In this document: positions 46,446-57,275 of the stretch, piece after piece
Numbering within the stretch: position 1 is the first letter of the stretch
Layout: every line of letters starts with the position of its first letter
Assembly: GCA_030847615.1 (NCBI GenBank)
Contig: JAUMIR010000005.1
Coordinates: 215,248,645 to 215,312,644 of the forward strand
Source of the DNA: Gambelia wislizenii
Taxonomy: Eukaryota; Chordata; Lepidosauria; Squamata; Crotaphytidae
Direction: 5' to 3'
DNA: 64,000 nucleotides
Program-made: the position numbers and the translations under genes
The notes under the pieces: generated by a model
Database searches by the model: none
Told to the model about the DNA's origin: nothing
What the model saw: only the letters and a program-made list of their open reading frames with translations

Positions 46446-47359
46446 AAAAAAAAAATACAAAAATGTATACAGTAAGTCGTCGGTATCCATGGGTTCTGCA
46501 CCCACAGATTCAACCAACTACAGCTCAAAAATATTCGGGGGGGGGGAGTTAACCTTGCTGTTTGCCATTTTATATAAGGGACACCATTTTACTATGCCAT
46601 TGTATATAATGGGACCTCTCCATTGACGCCCCCTTGTTCTGGGAGAGAGGCTTGCATACCCTAATGATGTTTTGAGCTATGCTGGTGGTGGCATAATAGC
46701 CACCGGTAGGGTCTCCCATGCCAGACAGGTCAAAACCAAAGGGTCTGACAAAGAGCGTCAAAGGGCAGGATGGGCTCTCTAGCCTTATGGCAACTATCCT
46801 AGGAGAAGGAAAACTCTAATCCCAAACCCGGGCAGATGGTGCTCGTCCAACCCTGTAAGGTCAACCATCTAAGAGAAGGAAACTCTAACCAAACCTACGA
46901 CCCGAGGACCTTGCTGCTACCATCCATGCATGCAAGGCCACAGGAGATGAAACTTTGGTTTAAAGGGTGAGGCCAGTTCTGTGCATGCTGCGCTCCACTG
47001 GAAAAATCCATTGCACAGGCTCAAAGGACAAATCCAATTCCAAAAAAGCCTTGTAGCAATAGGCAAGGGATGAAATGGCAGGTGTAAAGATGCACTGGAA
47101 GCCACAGACCCAACCCTGCATGCAGGCAGTTCAGGACTTTGGTTGCTCAAGGCTGACCCGGGAGATGACAGTCTTGTTCGGCAGCATCCTGAACGACCAA
47201 GCAGCCTTTTTTAAGGAGAGCACTGCTTGCTCCATATGGAGTGGGACCTAGAAAAGATGGCCTAACAAAAGCTCATCTCCCATCTACCTGGTTGGCTAGC
47301 CGCGGCCAACAGGCATTTTCTGATGTGGCCAAACCAAGGCAAAGAAACAAAGGCACACA

Positions 47360-48405
47360 CTGGCCTCTGAAGGTGTAAATAAACTGACTCTTGCATGCTG
47401 GAACGCTCTGCTCTAATAGCCCATGAACTATCACGACTTAATATTGACATTGCTGCTCTTAGTGAAGTTTGTCTCCATGAGGAAGGCAGCCTTAAAGAAC
47501 ACGGCGCTGGCTACACACTTTACTGGTCTGGCAAACTCAAAACCGAAAAACATCTTTCAGGAGTAGGCTTTATGATTAAAAACTCCATTGCCTCCAAACT
47601 CGAAACCTTGCCAACAGGACACTCTGATCGCATTATTTCCTTACGCCTCCCACATGTTGTTCTCTTTAGTATATATGCCCCAACTATGCAAGCCGACACT
47701 GTAGAGAAAGAAAAATTCTACACAGACCTACACCACCTCATACAAAAAGTCCCTGTAGAAGATAAAATTATTATCCTTGATGACTTCAATGCCAGAGTAG
47801 GAAAGAACTCCGAAGCCTGGAAAGGTGTCTTAGGCAAGCATGGTGTTCAAAATTGCAATGATAACGGACGCCTCCTGCTAGAGTTCTGTGCAGAACAACA
47901 GCTGACTATTACAAACACTATCTTTCAGCAGAAAGATAGCTTGAAGGCAATCTGGATGCATCCCCGATCCAAATATTGGCACCTCATTGACTATGTTCTA
48001 GTCAGCCAGAGAAACATTCACGATGTCTGTCATACTCGAGTGATGCCCAGTGCAGAATGCCAAACAGATCATCACCTCGTCAGATTTAAACTAAATCTTC
48101 ATCTTAAGTTCAAACCTAAGAGGGGTGGCATCTTAAAGAGGAGACTCCAAGTCAACAATCTTCAACAAGCTACCATGAGAGACAACTTCCAGGCAAATCT
48201 GCAAACAAAACTTGAAGACCATCTCCTACAGTGCTTTGGCAACATATCAAAAACAGTATCCTCCAGTCTGCAGAAGAATCCCTCGGGTTCTCCCACAAGA
48301 AAAATCAAGACTGGTTTGATGAAAACAACCAAGAGATCCAGGAGCTGTTGGCAAAGAAGAGGACTGCTCACCAGGCATAGCTCGCCTAGCCAACTTGCCA
48401 TGTAA
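47360..48405 (+). pseudogene. LINE ORF, APE-like endonuclease part (broken)
   Basis: The frame KLTLACWNA (47378-47404) contains the metal-binding Asn of the first APE motif. A small deletion with frame change follows, and the domain continues from about 47395 as ERSALIAHELSRLNIDIAALSE, GVGFMIKN, ISLRLPHVVLFSIYAPTMQ and YVLVSQR, with TDHHLV near 48067. The usual GDFN catalytic motif reads DDFN here (47779-47790), a Gly-to-Asp change expected to harm activity. A frameshift near 48250 takes the frame off its proper course, and it ends at 48405. The element is therefore not competent despite complete ends. Confidence 0.85.
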
Positions 48406-49967
48406 GAAAAGCAGCTTTCCATCTCACATGTAGTAAACTTCAACAAAAACTCCAAGACATGCAGAAGAAATGGTGGATCAATATAGCAGAAAAGACACAA
48501 CGCTGTACAGATCTGGGTGATTCTAGAGGATTTTATGAAGCTCTTAAAGCAGTGTTTGGACCTACTTATCAGGTCCAAAGCTCCTTATACAGTACAGATG
48601 GCCAAACATTAATTACTGATAAAACCTCCAACCTGAATCGATGGGCTGAACATTTTTAGAGTCTCTTTAGTGCCAACCGAGTAGTCCAAGGCTCAGCTAT
48701 CCAACATATGATACAAAAACCAGTGAAAAATGAATTGGACATAGCTCCTACTTTGGAAGAGACCCTTAAGGCCATACAGCAGATGAAAAACGGCAAGGCA
48801 GCTGGGATTGATGGAATCCCACCTGAAGTTTGGAAACACAGAGGTCATGCACTCCACGATAAATTCCACGAACTCCTTGTGAATTGCTGGGAAAAAGAGA
48901 AACTGCCATCAGATCTCTGAGATGCAGTCATCATCACCTTGTACAAGAAAAAAGGAGCAAAATCCGATTGCTTAAACTATCGAGGCATAACACTGCTCTC
49001 TATTGTTGGAAAAATCCTTGCAAGGATACTCCTGAACAGATTAGTTCCTGCTATTGCAGAAGAACTGCTTCCTGAAAGCCAATGTGGCATCAGAGCCAAT
49101 AGGAGTACTACAGATATGGTATTTGCCCTTAGACAACTGCAAGAGAAATGTAGAGAGCAGAACAAGGGTCTCTATGTAACATTTGTTGACCTCACCAAAG
49201 CCTTCAACACTGTGAGTAGAAAAGGTCTGTGGCAGATCCTGGAAAGACTAGGATGTCCCCCCAAATTACTTAAAATGGTTATCTTGCTGCACGACGTCCA
49301 GCATGGTCAAGTCAGATATGGGGATGCTCTTTCAGAGCCCTTTCTAATAACTAATAGAGTGAAGCAAGGTTGTGTTCTTGCTCCAACTTTATTTACAATC
49401 TTCAGCATGATGCTCCAAAGGGCTATGGCAGAGCTTGAAGAAGACAACAGCATCAATATACGTTACCATACTGATGGTAACTTGTTTAACTTAAGCTGTC
49501 TGAGGGCTCGCACTAAGACTCTAAACTATCTAGTCCGTGAGCTGCTCTTCGCTGATGATGCTGCCCTTGTTGCCCACACAGAAGCAGCTCTGCAGCGCCT
49601 AACATCCTGCTTCGCAACTACTGCAGAGCTGTTTGGGCTGGAAGTCAACCTGAAGAAAACAGAAGTTCTTTACCAGCTTGCACCACAGGATGAACACCAC
49701 CATCCCCACATTGCCGTCGGCAAATCTGTGCTCAAGTCCATTCAGCAGTTCACCTACCTGGGAAGCATCATCTCCTCAGATGCCAAGATTGATAAAGTGA
49801 TCGATCAGAGATTAGCAAAGGCATATAGCGCATTTGGAAGACTTTACAAAAGAGTCTGGAGTAATAAACACCTGAGGCAAAGCACAAAAATCAGTGTGTA
49901 TAGAGCCATTGTACTGTCTATTCTCCTTTATGGGTCTGAAACATGGGTCACCTATCGCCAACACTTA
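48406..49967 (+). pseudogene. LINE ORF, linker and reverse transcriptase part (broken)
   Basis: In-frame pieces run from about 48459 (KKWWINIAEKTQRC) through EETLKAIQQMKNGKAAGIDGIP and NYRGITLLSIVGKILARILL to VTFVDLTKAFNTV, GVLAPTLF-like CVLAPTLF, and the catalytic FADD at 49548-49559. It then continues to FTYLGSIISSDAKID and SILLYGSETWV. Two nonsense changes are visible: TAG near 48657 (probably from CAG, HF-stop-SLF) and TGA near 48918 (SDL-stop-DAV, probably from CGA). A TGA-type stop follows at 49968. Substitutions are few and mainly C-to-T, as expected from CpG decay. Confidence 0.88.
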
Positions 49968-49969
49968 TG

Positions 49970-50510
49970 ACTCCTCGAACGCTTTCATCAGCGCTGTCTA
50001 CGCACAATCCTAAATATACACTGGACTGACTATGTGACGAATGTTGCTGTCCTTGAGCAAGCAGGGATCACCAGCATTGAGGCCATGATATTGAGAACAC
50101 AGCTGTGCTGGGCAGGGCACGTTTTTAGAATGGAGGACCATCGCCTCCCCAGAATAGTACTCTATTGTGAACTTGCCACGGGTCAGTGTAAGAGGGGTGC
50201 TCCAAAAAAGCGATACAAGGGTTCCCTGAAACAGCATCTCAGTCTCGGCCAAATTGACCACCAACAATGGTCCACCCTGGCTTCACATGGGGAGGCATGG
50301 AGACGCACTATCCACAATGCTGCAGCCTTATTTGAGAACTCACGCCGAACAAGTCTTGAAGAGAAACGACAACGCAGAAAGAATAACAACCCAGAAACAT
50401 CACACAAGGAGACCTTCTGCTGTGTTTTCTGCAGCCGGACTTGTTTATCTCGGATTGGCCTTTTTAGTCATCAGCGCGCTTGCAGAAAGCGTGGGATGAA
50501 TCCTTCCTGA
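49970..50510 (+). pseudogene. LINE ORF, C-terminal region with C2HC zinc finger
   Basis: The frame continues past a stop as LLERFHQRCLRTILNIHWTD, then ITSIEAMILRTQLCWAGHV, RGAPKKRYKGSLKQHL and a final finger, C-x2-C-x12-H-x3-C, at 50421-50483. It terminates with RKRGMNPS at 50510. The same finger is present in copies 2 and 3, so it belongs to the family. It probably binds nucleic acid; role inferred. Confidence 0.85.
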
Positions 50511-50689
50511 ATCTTTGTTTGCGAAGAAAAAGCCAGAGTATATAATGGGACTTGAACATCCACATATTTTGGTATCCACGGGGGGTCCTGGAACCAAACC
50601 CCAGCGAATATGAAGGGACAACTGTACTTGCAAGGCATGATGAAAAGGGAAAGTAAAGACATTGGCTGTGTAACTCACCTCAAGCTCTT

Positions 50690-50737
50690 TCGGAGAAAGA
50701 AGATCTGAATGGTGTAAATTAATAAATAAATTCCTCC
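50690..50737 (+). mobile_element. L2-type LINE 3' tail fragment
   Basis: AAGCTCTTTCGGAGAAAGAAG, then a GTAAATTAATAAATAAAT tail. Very short and diverged. Confidence 0.4.
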
Positions 50738-51120
50738 AGACGAATGGGCAAACTCACTAGTAAATCCAGGTCCACTTCTGATGAGGCCAGTAGTGATGGC
50801 ACACTTCTTTAAAAGAGAACTTGGAAACTTGCCTTTAAAAAGTAATTTATTCCTGTTACTTTTACAGTATTTGAAAAGTACCCATTGTTATTCTTCATTA
50901 CAATACTGAGAAAATAATTTGTTACTTTACTTGTTGCATTATTCAATGCTTTTCTATTACTTTCCATTATTTTAAAGGGAGGGATGTTAGAACTCGGAAG
51001 AGAATAACACAAAACTTTAAATATTTCTAACGAAGTGAAGTCAAAGGCTTTCACGGCTGGCATCCACACATTTTTCATGGGTTTTTTCCAGGCTGTGAAG
51101 CCATGTTCTGGAAGAGTTTA

Positions 51121-51165
51121 TTCCTGGTGTTTCACCTGAATCTGTGGCTGGCGTCTTCAGAGAAT
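51121..51165 (-). ncRNA. Degenerate hammerhead-like motif in the inverted PLE repeat
   Basis: The minus strand reads CTGAAGACGCC, AGCCACAGATTCAGGT, GAAACACCAGG. The arrangement is the same as at 38560-38620. Its orientation is opposite to the PLE ORF, as expected for the inverted 5' piece. Confidence 0.5.
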
Positions 51166-51805
51166 GGTGGTATGTGTGGGGGGGTATATATTGTGAGTCC
51201 CTGTGGAGAAGATATGTACCCTTGTGTATCTGGATGGCTTCTGTATATGTATTTGGATGGAAGAAACTCTCTCACAGCCACAGGAGTTTACTGCATACCA
51301 TGCAGCTGCGAACAAGTTTACATAGGGACCACTAAATGCAGTGTGAAAACACGAATCAAGGAACATGAGAGACACTGCAGACTGGGCCAGCCAGAAAAAT
51401 TAGCAGTAGCAGAACACGCTATAAACCAACCTGGACACAAAATGTTATTTACAAACACAGAAATTCTGGACCAGGCCAACAACTATCATGTCAGAATGCA
51501 CAGAGAAGCTATTGAAATCCACAAACACCTGGACAACTTCAATAGGAAAGAAGAAACCCTTAAAGTAAACAAAGTTTGGCTACCAGTCCTGAAAAACACC
51601 AAAATCAAAACTCAACATATGCAAATGGACTCCACCCAGGGACAGGGGATTCCTAGCAGACAATGGACCATTAGCTAAATAGACACTAATCCTCCTTGCA
51701 TATCTCTACCCAGGAACAGCCATCCAAATACACAAAAGTACATATCTTCTCCACAAGGACTCACAGTATATAAACCCCACACACCCCCTACGCCACCATT
51801 CTCTG

Positions 51806-52158
51806 ACCCCTTCCTTTTGGTCCATGTGGGAACCAATGATACTGCAAGGCACAGCTTTCCCAAGATCAGAAGAGATTATGAGGCCCTGGGGAGGAAGCTG
51901 AAAGAAACGAACGCACAGGTGGTCATCTCGTCTCTTCTGCCAGTTGAAGGGCATGGTCCAAGAAGGGAGAGGAAAATAGCCGACGTAAACAACTGGCTCC
52001 GTAGATGGTGTCGCCGGGAACAAATTGGATTCTTGGATCATGGACTGCGCTTCCATGCGGGGGGACTTCTGGCAAGAGATGGGGTGCATCTTACAACAGT
52101 TGGAAGAAACATTTTTGCCAACAGTCTCAAGAATTTGATCAGGAGGGCTTTAAACTGA
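51806..52158 (+). pseudogene. CR1 ORF1, C-terminal half of the esterase domain
   Basis: The frame starts inside the domain with LLVHVGTND (GTND near 51827-51838), then SSLLPVEG and ends with HAGGLLARDGVHLTTVG (Asp and His of DGVHL), the last SGNH-esterase block. It ends at 52158 with RRALN. The N-terminal half, with the catalytic serine block, is cut off by 5' truncation. In CR1 the ORF1 esterase is thought to assist RNP or membrane contacts; that role is family knowledge only. Confidence 0.85.
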
Positions 52159-52159
52159 G

Positions 52160-53297
52160 TCATATGGGGGAGGGAGACAGTATTCTGGAAGGCAAAAGGG
52201 CTGGAGAAAATAGTCAAACTGTCATAGAGGGAACAAGGCGAACAGCGCAAGGACCCAACAGTGGGAGGCAAAAAAACTTGCACAGGGAGCGAGTAAAGGG
52301 AACACATGGTCTCAGATGTCTCTACACTAATGCACAGAGCATGGGAAATAAGCAAGATGAACTAGAACTCCTTGCACTACAAAACAAATATGATATAATA
52401 GGCGTTACTGAAACCTGGTGGGAAGAGTCTCATGATTGGAATGTAGGAATAGAGGGGTATAACCTTTATAGGAGAAACAGGCCAAACAGGAAAGGAGGAG
52501 GAATAGCATTATATGTCAGGGATATTTACACCAGTGAAGTGATCCATGACATCAATACTGGAAGCCAGGTGGAGAGCATCTGGATAAAAATTAAAGGGGA
52601 GGGAAACAACAGGGATGTTATTGTGGGACTCTACTACAGACCCCCAAATCAGACGGAGGAATTGGATGTTGCCTTTCTAGAACAGATGAACATACATGCA
52701 GAAAGGAGAGATGTAGTAGTGATGGGTGACTTCAACTATCCTGATATTTGCTGGCAATCTAACTCAGCCAAAACTACAAGGTCTAGCAAATTCCTTACAT
52801 GCCTGGAAGACAATTTCATGGTCCAAAAGGTGGAAAAGGCAACAAGGGGGTCAGCTATTTTAGATCTGATCCTAACCAACAGAGACGACCTTGTTAATGG
52901 GGTGCAAGTGGTGGGATCCTTAGGTGAGAGTGATCATGTTCTCCTGGAGTTTGTTATACAATGGAAAGGAGAAGCCAGGCATAGTCAGACACGCATTCTT
53001 GACTTTAGGAGAGCTGATTTCAATAAACTCAGGGAAATACTGGGGATGATCCCATGGTCAAGAATACTAAAAGAGAAGGGACCTCAAGACGGATGGGACT
53101 TTCTCAAAAGGGAGATACTGAAGGCACAATTTCAAACAGTACCATTGAGGAAGAAAAATGGGAGGTGTCTCAAGAAACCAGGATGGATGACTAAAGAACT
53201 TTCAATGGAGCTAAGTTTTAAACGGAACATGTATAGGAAATGGAAAGGGGGGGGAAATCACCAAAGAAGAATTCAAACAGATAGCGAACACGTGTAG
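52160..53297 (+). pseudogene. CR1 ORF2, APE endonuclease part (frameshifted)
   Basis: The endonuclease reads GLRCLYTNAQSMGNKQDEL, then GVTETWW, GLYYRPP, VMGDFNYPD (GDFN near 52725-52736), ILDLILTN and SDHVLLEF. All catalytic blocks (Asn, Glu, Asp-Asn, Ser-Asp-His) are present. After FKRNMYRKWK the frame is lost at a run of about nine G (53243-53251) and stops at 53297. The correct frame continues as QIANTCRSKVRKAKAQNELR, so a one-base slip in the G-run is the simplest cause. Confidence 0.9.
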
Positions 53298-54214
53298 GAG
53301 TAAAGTCAGAAAAGCTAAAGCGCAGAATGAGCTCAGGCTTGCTAGGGAGGTTAAGAACAATAAAAAGGGTTTTTTTGGGTATGTCCGCAGCAAAAGGAGG
53401 AAGAAGGAAATGATAGGGCCGCTACGTGGAGAAGATGGCAAAATGCTAACAGGGGACAGAGAAAAGGCAGAATTACTCAACACCTTCTTTGCCTCAGTGT
53501 TTTCAGAAAAGGAAAAGGAGGACCAACCTGAGGAGAATGGAACAGAGGACACAATAGGGGAAATCCAGCTCAAAATAAGTGAAGAGGTAGTACAGGAATA
53601 CCTTCTTAATCTAAATGAATTTAAATCTCCAGGACCAGATGAACTACATCCAAGAGTATTAAAAGAGCTGGCAAATATAATCTCAGAGCCATTGGCAATA
53701 ATATTTGAGAACTCCTGGAGAACAGGAGAAGTCCCAGCAGACTGGAGGAGGGCAAACGTTGTTCCCATCTTCAAAAAGGGGAAAAAAGAGGATCCCAACA
53801 ACTATCATCCAGTTAGTCTGACATCAATACCAGGGAAGATTCTAGAACAGATCATTAAACAGAGAGTCTGTGAACATTTAGAAGGCAATGCCATAATCAC
53901 AAAAAGTCAGCATGGGTTTCAGAGAAACAAGTCATGCCAGACTAATCTGATCTCTTTTTTTGATAAAGTTACCAGCTTGGTAGATGAAGGGAATGCTGTG
54001 GACATTGCATACCTTGATTTCAGTAAGGCCTTTGACAAGGTTCCCCATGACATTCTTGCAAACAAGCTTGTAGAATGTGGGCTAGACAAGTTAACTGTTC
54101 AATGGATTTGTAATTGGTTGACCGGCCGAACCCAAAGGGTGCTCAGCAGTGGCTCCTCTTCGTCTTGGAAAGATGTGACCAGTGGGGTGCCACAGGGTCT
54201 GTCCTGGGCCCAGT
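53298..54214 (+). pseudogene. CR1 ORF2, reverse transcriptase N-terminal part
   Basis: From about 53410: LLNTFFASVFSEKEKED, then YLLNLNEFKSPGPDELHP, FKKGKKEDPNNYHPVSLTSI (consensus NYRPVSL), SQHGFQRNKSC, LDFSKAFDKVPHD and TSGVPQG. A one-base deletion right after GVPQG (about 54195-54200) shifts the frame. The remainder is intact. Confidence 0.9.
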
Positions 54215-55076
54215 GCTATTCAACATCTTTATCAATGACTTAGATGAGGGAATTAGGGGCATACTTATCAAATTTGCAGATGACACCAAATTGGGAGGAG
54301 TAGCTAATACCCTAGAGGACAGGATCAAAATTCAGAATGACCTGGATAGACTGGAGAGCTGGGCCAAAGCTAACAAAATGAAATTCAATACGGAGAAATG
54401 TAAAGTACTGCATTTAGGGTGGAAAAATGAAATGCATAAATATAGGATGGGAGAGACCTGGCTGAATGAGACTACGTGCGAAAGGGATCTAGGAGTCCTA
54501 GTAGACCACAAGTTGAACATGAGCCAACAGTGTGATGCGGCAGCTAAAAAGGCCAATGCAATTTTGGGCTGTATCAATAGAAGTATAGTGTCTAGATCAA
54601 GAGAAGTAATAGTGCCACTCTATTCTGCCTTGGTCAGACCTCACTTAGAATACTGTGTCCAGTTCTGGGCACCACAATTCAGAAAGGATATTGACAAATT
54701 GGAGCGTGTCCAGAGAAGGGCAACTAAAATGGTGAAAGGTCTGGAAACAATGCCTTATGAGGAGAGACTTAGGGAGCTGGGTATGTTTAGCCTGGAAAAA
54801 AGACGGTTTAGAGGCGATATGATAGCCCTGTTTAAGTATTTGAAGGGATGTCACGCTGAGGATGGAGCAGGCTTGTTTTCTGCTGCTCCAGAGACTGGAA
54901 CACGGAGCAATGGGTGCAAGCTCCAGGAACAGAGATTCCACCTCAACATTAGGAGGAACTTTTTGACAGTAAGAGCTGTTCGGCAGTGGAACGCACTCCC
55001 TCGGAGCGTGGTGGGGTCTCCTTCCTTGGAGGTCTTTAAACAGAGGCTGGATGGCCATCTGTCGGGGATGCTTTGA
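54190..55076 (+). pseudogene. CR1 ORF2, reverse transcriptase catalytic and C-terminal part
   Basis: Continues as SVLGPVLFNIFINDLDEGI with the catalytic FADDTK (about 54273-54290), then NTEKCKVLHLG, DLGVLVDHKLNMS and [10 protein letters not shown]. The C-terminal segment conserved with the fragments at 17508 and 44519 follows, to HLSGML at 55076. No further stops. Together with the upstream segments it is only two indels from an open ORF2. Confidence 0.92.
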
Positions 55077-55165
55077 TTGTGATTTCCTGCGTGGCAGGGG
55101 GGTTGGACTGGATGGCCCTCGTGGTCTCTTCCAACTCTGCAATTCTATGATTCTATGATTCTATG

Positions 55166-55195
55166 TCAGCCACAGAAGCAGGTGAAACATCAGGA
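55166..55195 (+). ncRNA. Right part of the PLE hammerhead-like motif
   Basis: CAGCCACAGAAGCAGGT, then GAAACATCAGG: the second half of the motif, in the sense of the PLE ORF. Its first half (CTCTGA) lies at 51801-51806 on the other side of the CR1, which interrupts the motif. Confidence 0.5.
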
Positions 55196-56492
55196 ATAAA
55201 CTCTTCCAGAACATGGCCTCACAGCCCAGAAAAAAACCCATAAAAATCTATTTCTAACAAAGTTCCACTTAAAATGCCCTTAAAAGTCACATTTGAAGGT
55301 AACTAGAAACTAAACTCATTACAGCAAAAAGTAACTTCCCTCTTACTCGTTACATTTGAAAAGTTCCTTTGTTAACCTTTCTCAACTTTAATAACTATTT
55401 ACAGGTAACCACACTATTTGTAACTTATTACTTTTGAGCTCTAGTTAAATGGCGAGGGGAGCATGATCAAATTAAGGTGAATTTTTCTCTTTCTTCCAGT
55501 GGACTGTGAAATCAAACCTTCACAGAAGCTGAAATTATAAGGCCAAGTTAATGACTAACAGTGTTCAAATACAGGATTGTATCCGAGAAGCTCTGGAAGC
55601 TTTGAGAAGTATTTCATCTTTTACAGCAGAAAAACAAGCTTTTGCTGAAATTTTGTTGGTTACTCCCAGCTAGAGTAGAACCATGCAGTTGATTGCTGAA
55701 TGCTGAATCAACACATAGGTAAATGCCATTGATGAAATAGGTGGGACCTACATCTTTATTTCCTGAGTATCGTTAACCTGAAAACAGAGAAAATGGTGAC
55801 AACAGAGGATGTACCTCCTTTTTAATCCAACCCACCCATGTGAGCTGGTCTCAATCTGGACTACAGTCATATGCTCTTACATCAGGGTAAAAATAATAAA
55901 CTGCACATGACCTATTGAAGCTAGTGTGTACTGTGACCCTCAACTGAAGGGTGACAGAGAGAAATTTGACAAAAAGCGACTATAAAGGGGCTTCTTAATG
56001 ATATATTTCCATGGAAGATTTGTCCAACAAACCTGCTAATTAGTGTAACCAGTTAGTGAGCAGCCACATGTTTGCTCCCAGGCTTTACTATCCACTCCTG
56101 AATTCCAGAGGGCTCCTAGCAACTATGCTTCTTCCTCCTTAATGGATATTTTGTGGAAAGAAGAGAGTATGGGAGAAGTAATGAGGAAACATGGGGGGGG
56201 GGGTTACAAATGGAAAACAGCATAATCTGCCTCTTCCCTCTGTAAAAGTCCTCCTGCTGCTGCTGCTGTTATATTGATGCTGTTGTTGTTGTTGTTCTAT
56301 ATCCTGCCATTCCCCCAATAATGTGATTCAAGGCAGCTAACAACATATTTTTAAATGATATGGATTTTTGACAATACAGATTACAAACACTACAAAACTT
56401 TGATAAAAGTATAAATATAAGTTATTTGAAAAGCAATTAAAGAATTTATAAAGTTAAAATATTAAATATTAAAAACATTAAAATTAATTAAA

Positions 56493-56697
56493 AGACTATC
56501 CTGGAATCTAAGCAGGGTCAACCCTGGTTAGTACTTGGATAGGAGACCACCAATGAATGCCAGGTGCTATAAGGTGTATTTCAGAGAAAGGAACTGGCAA
56601 AACCACCTCTGAGTATTCCTCGCCTAAGAAAACCCTATGAAATTCATAGTGTCAACATGTTGACAGGTGACATGAAGGCACAAACACACACACACCA
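56493..56697 (+). mobile_element. 5S rRNA-derived SINE
   Basis: The head GGAATCTAAGCAGGGTCAAC, then CTGGTTAGTACTTGGATAGG and GAGACCACC...CCAGGTGCTATAAGG matches the second half of vertebrate 5S rRNA (about nucleotides 45-120), including the internal promoter region. The body AACTGGCAAAACCACCTCTG, AAGAAAACCCTATGAAATTC and the tail end with (CA)n. This is the same BovB-like tail as in the tRNA-derived SINEs at 23338 and 33871. The first ~45 bases of 5S are missing. It is inserted in the L2 3' UTR. Confidence 0.85.
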
Positions 56698-56965
56698 TAA
56701 AACAGCACATCACATCATTAAAAGCCCTTTCCATTCAGTTTCTAAAAGTCTGGTAGCACAAGAATATTTTCACTTGCTGGTGGACAGAGAACAAGGAGGA
56801 AACCATCTTGGCCTCCCTAGGGAGGGAGTTCCAAAGACTGGGAACAGCCATTGAGAAGACCCTCTCCCTTGTTCTCACCAAACAAGCCCAGGAAGGTGGT
56901 GGGACAGAGAGAAGAGCCTCTCCAGAAGCTCTTAGAGATCTAATGGGCTCATAAAGGGAGATACA

Positions 56966-57275
56966 GGACTTTATCAGGTGCATGAAAAAACATGTCAGAA
57001 GAGCACAACAAGAACACAAATGGGCAAAATTATCAGATGACATCATCCTTCACCCATTCCAGAAGTGTAGTTCAGGTGTGAATAAGGCATCACTTTTTAT
57101 TGATGGTTTAGCCCATCAATAAAAAAGTGATGCCTCATCTGCACCAGCGCTATGCCCTGAGAACAGCTGAAGACACAGGTGTCTGATAATTTTGCCCTTT
57201 GTGTTCTCATCCCGTCCTTATGATGTGATTTAGGACATGGTTTTGTGCCACATTTCCCCGCATCTGATAAAGTCC
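56966..57275. mobile_element. Foldback DNA transposon, 310 bp, TSD ACA
   Basis: GGACTTTATCAGGTGCATG at the start, GCATCTGATAAAGTCC at the end, and ACA at 56963-56965 and 57276-57278. Subterminal AATTATCAGATGACATC (57029-57045) is mirrored by GTGTCTGATAATTTTGCCC (57178-57196). The centre is TTTTTATTGATGG...CCATCAATAAAAA at about 57092-57128, a near-perfect hairpin. Inserted in the L2 ORF remnant. No transposase. Confidence 0.9.

Larger units (their letters stand above)
46616..50537 (+). mobile_element. Full-length single-ORF LINE with C-terminal zinc finger, 14-bp TSD
   Basis: The target duplication GTATATAATGGGAC is at 46602-46615 and 50538-50551, so both ends are defined. About 770 bases of 5' UTR precede one ORF with APE-like endonuclease, reverse transcriptase and C-terminal C2HC finger; the parts are listed separately. 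There is no separate ORF1. The 3' UTR is very short and ends GCGAAGAAAAAGCCAGA. The layout resembles I/Nimb-type or RTE-type LINEs; I would not fix the clade without a tree. Two near-identical truncated copies (11531-12005, 14434-15481) indicate recent activity. Confidence 0.9.
46470..50624. mobile_element. Tigger/pogo-like MITE split by a LINE, TSD TA
   Basis: The left half (46470-46615) starts CAGTAAGTCGTCGGTATCC, the right half (50538-50624) ends GAATATGAAGGGACAACTG, and both are flanked by TA (46468-46469 and 50625-50626). The halves become contiguous once the LINE at 46616-50537 and one 14-bp target copy are removed. The rejoined unit is about 220 bp. Interior motifs include GGTTCTGCACCCACAGATTC and CCAAACCCCAGCG. 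Non-autonomous. Confidence 0.82.
51806..55165 (+). mobile_element. CR1-type LINE, nearly complete, 5'-truncated in ORF1
   Basis: The insertion begins inside ORF1, retains all of ORF2 in three frame segments, and ends with the CR1 octamer tail (ATTCTATG about three times, 55141-55165). No target duplication is seen; the junctions show 2-3 bases of microhomology with the PLE, as is common for CR1. Decay is slight: two indels break ORF2. It was inserted into the hammerhead-like region of the PLE terminal repeat. Confidence 0.93.
51032..55248 (+). mobile_element. Penelope-like element with inverted 5' repeat, split by CR1
   Basis: TATTTCTAAC at 51022-51031 and 55249-55258 is a target duplication of 8-10 bp. 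51032-51250 is the element's terminal repeat in inverse orientation. The ORF (about 51250-51678) retains only the C-terminal GIY-YIG endonuclease: GVYCIPC, QVYIG, then TRIKEHERHCRLGQ, through HKHLDNFNRKEE. The direct terminal repeat (from about 51705) is cut at 51806 by a CR1 and resumes at 55166-55248. The left and right repeats form long terminal inverted repeats. The reverse transcriptase is missing altogether. Confidence 0.88.
50805..55445. repeat. AT-rich, GTTACTTTT-rich older repeat hosting a PLE
   Basis: Host sequence 50805-51031 and 55249-55445 are joined when the PLE is removed. Both sides repeat GTTACTTTT/AAAAGTAAC motifs in both orientations (for example TTCCTGTTACTTTTAC and AAAAAGTAACTTCCC), so it may itself be an old palindromic MITE. 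The superfamily is not decided and the ends are guesses. Confidence 0.35.

Noticed and set aside
56493..56580. 5S rRNA gene
   Set aside because: Only the second half of 5S is present, diverged and attached to a SINE body and tail.
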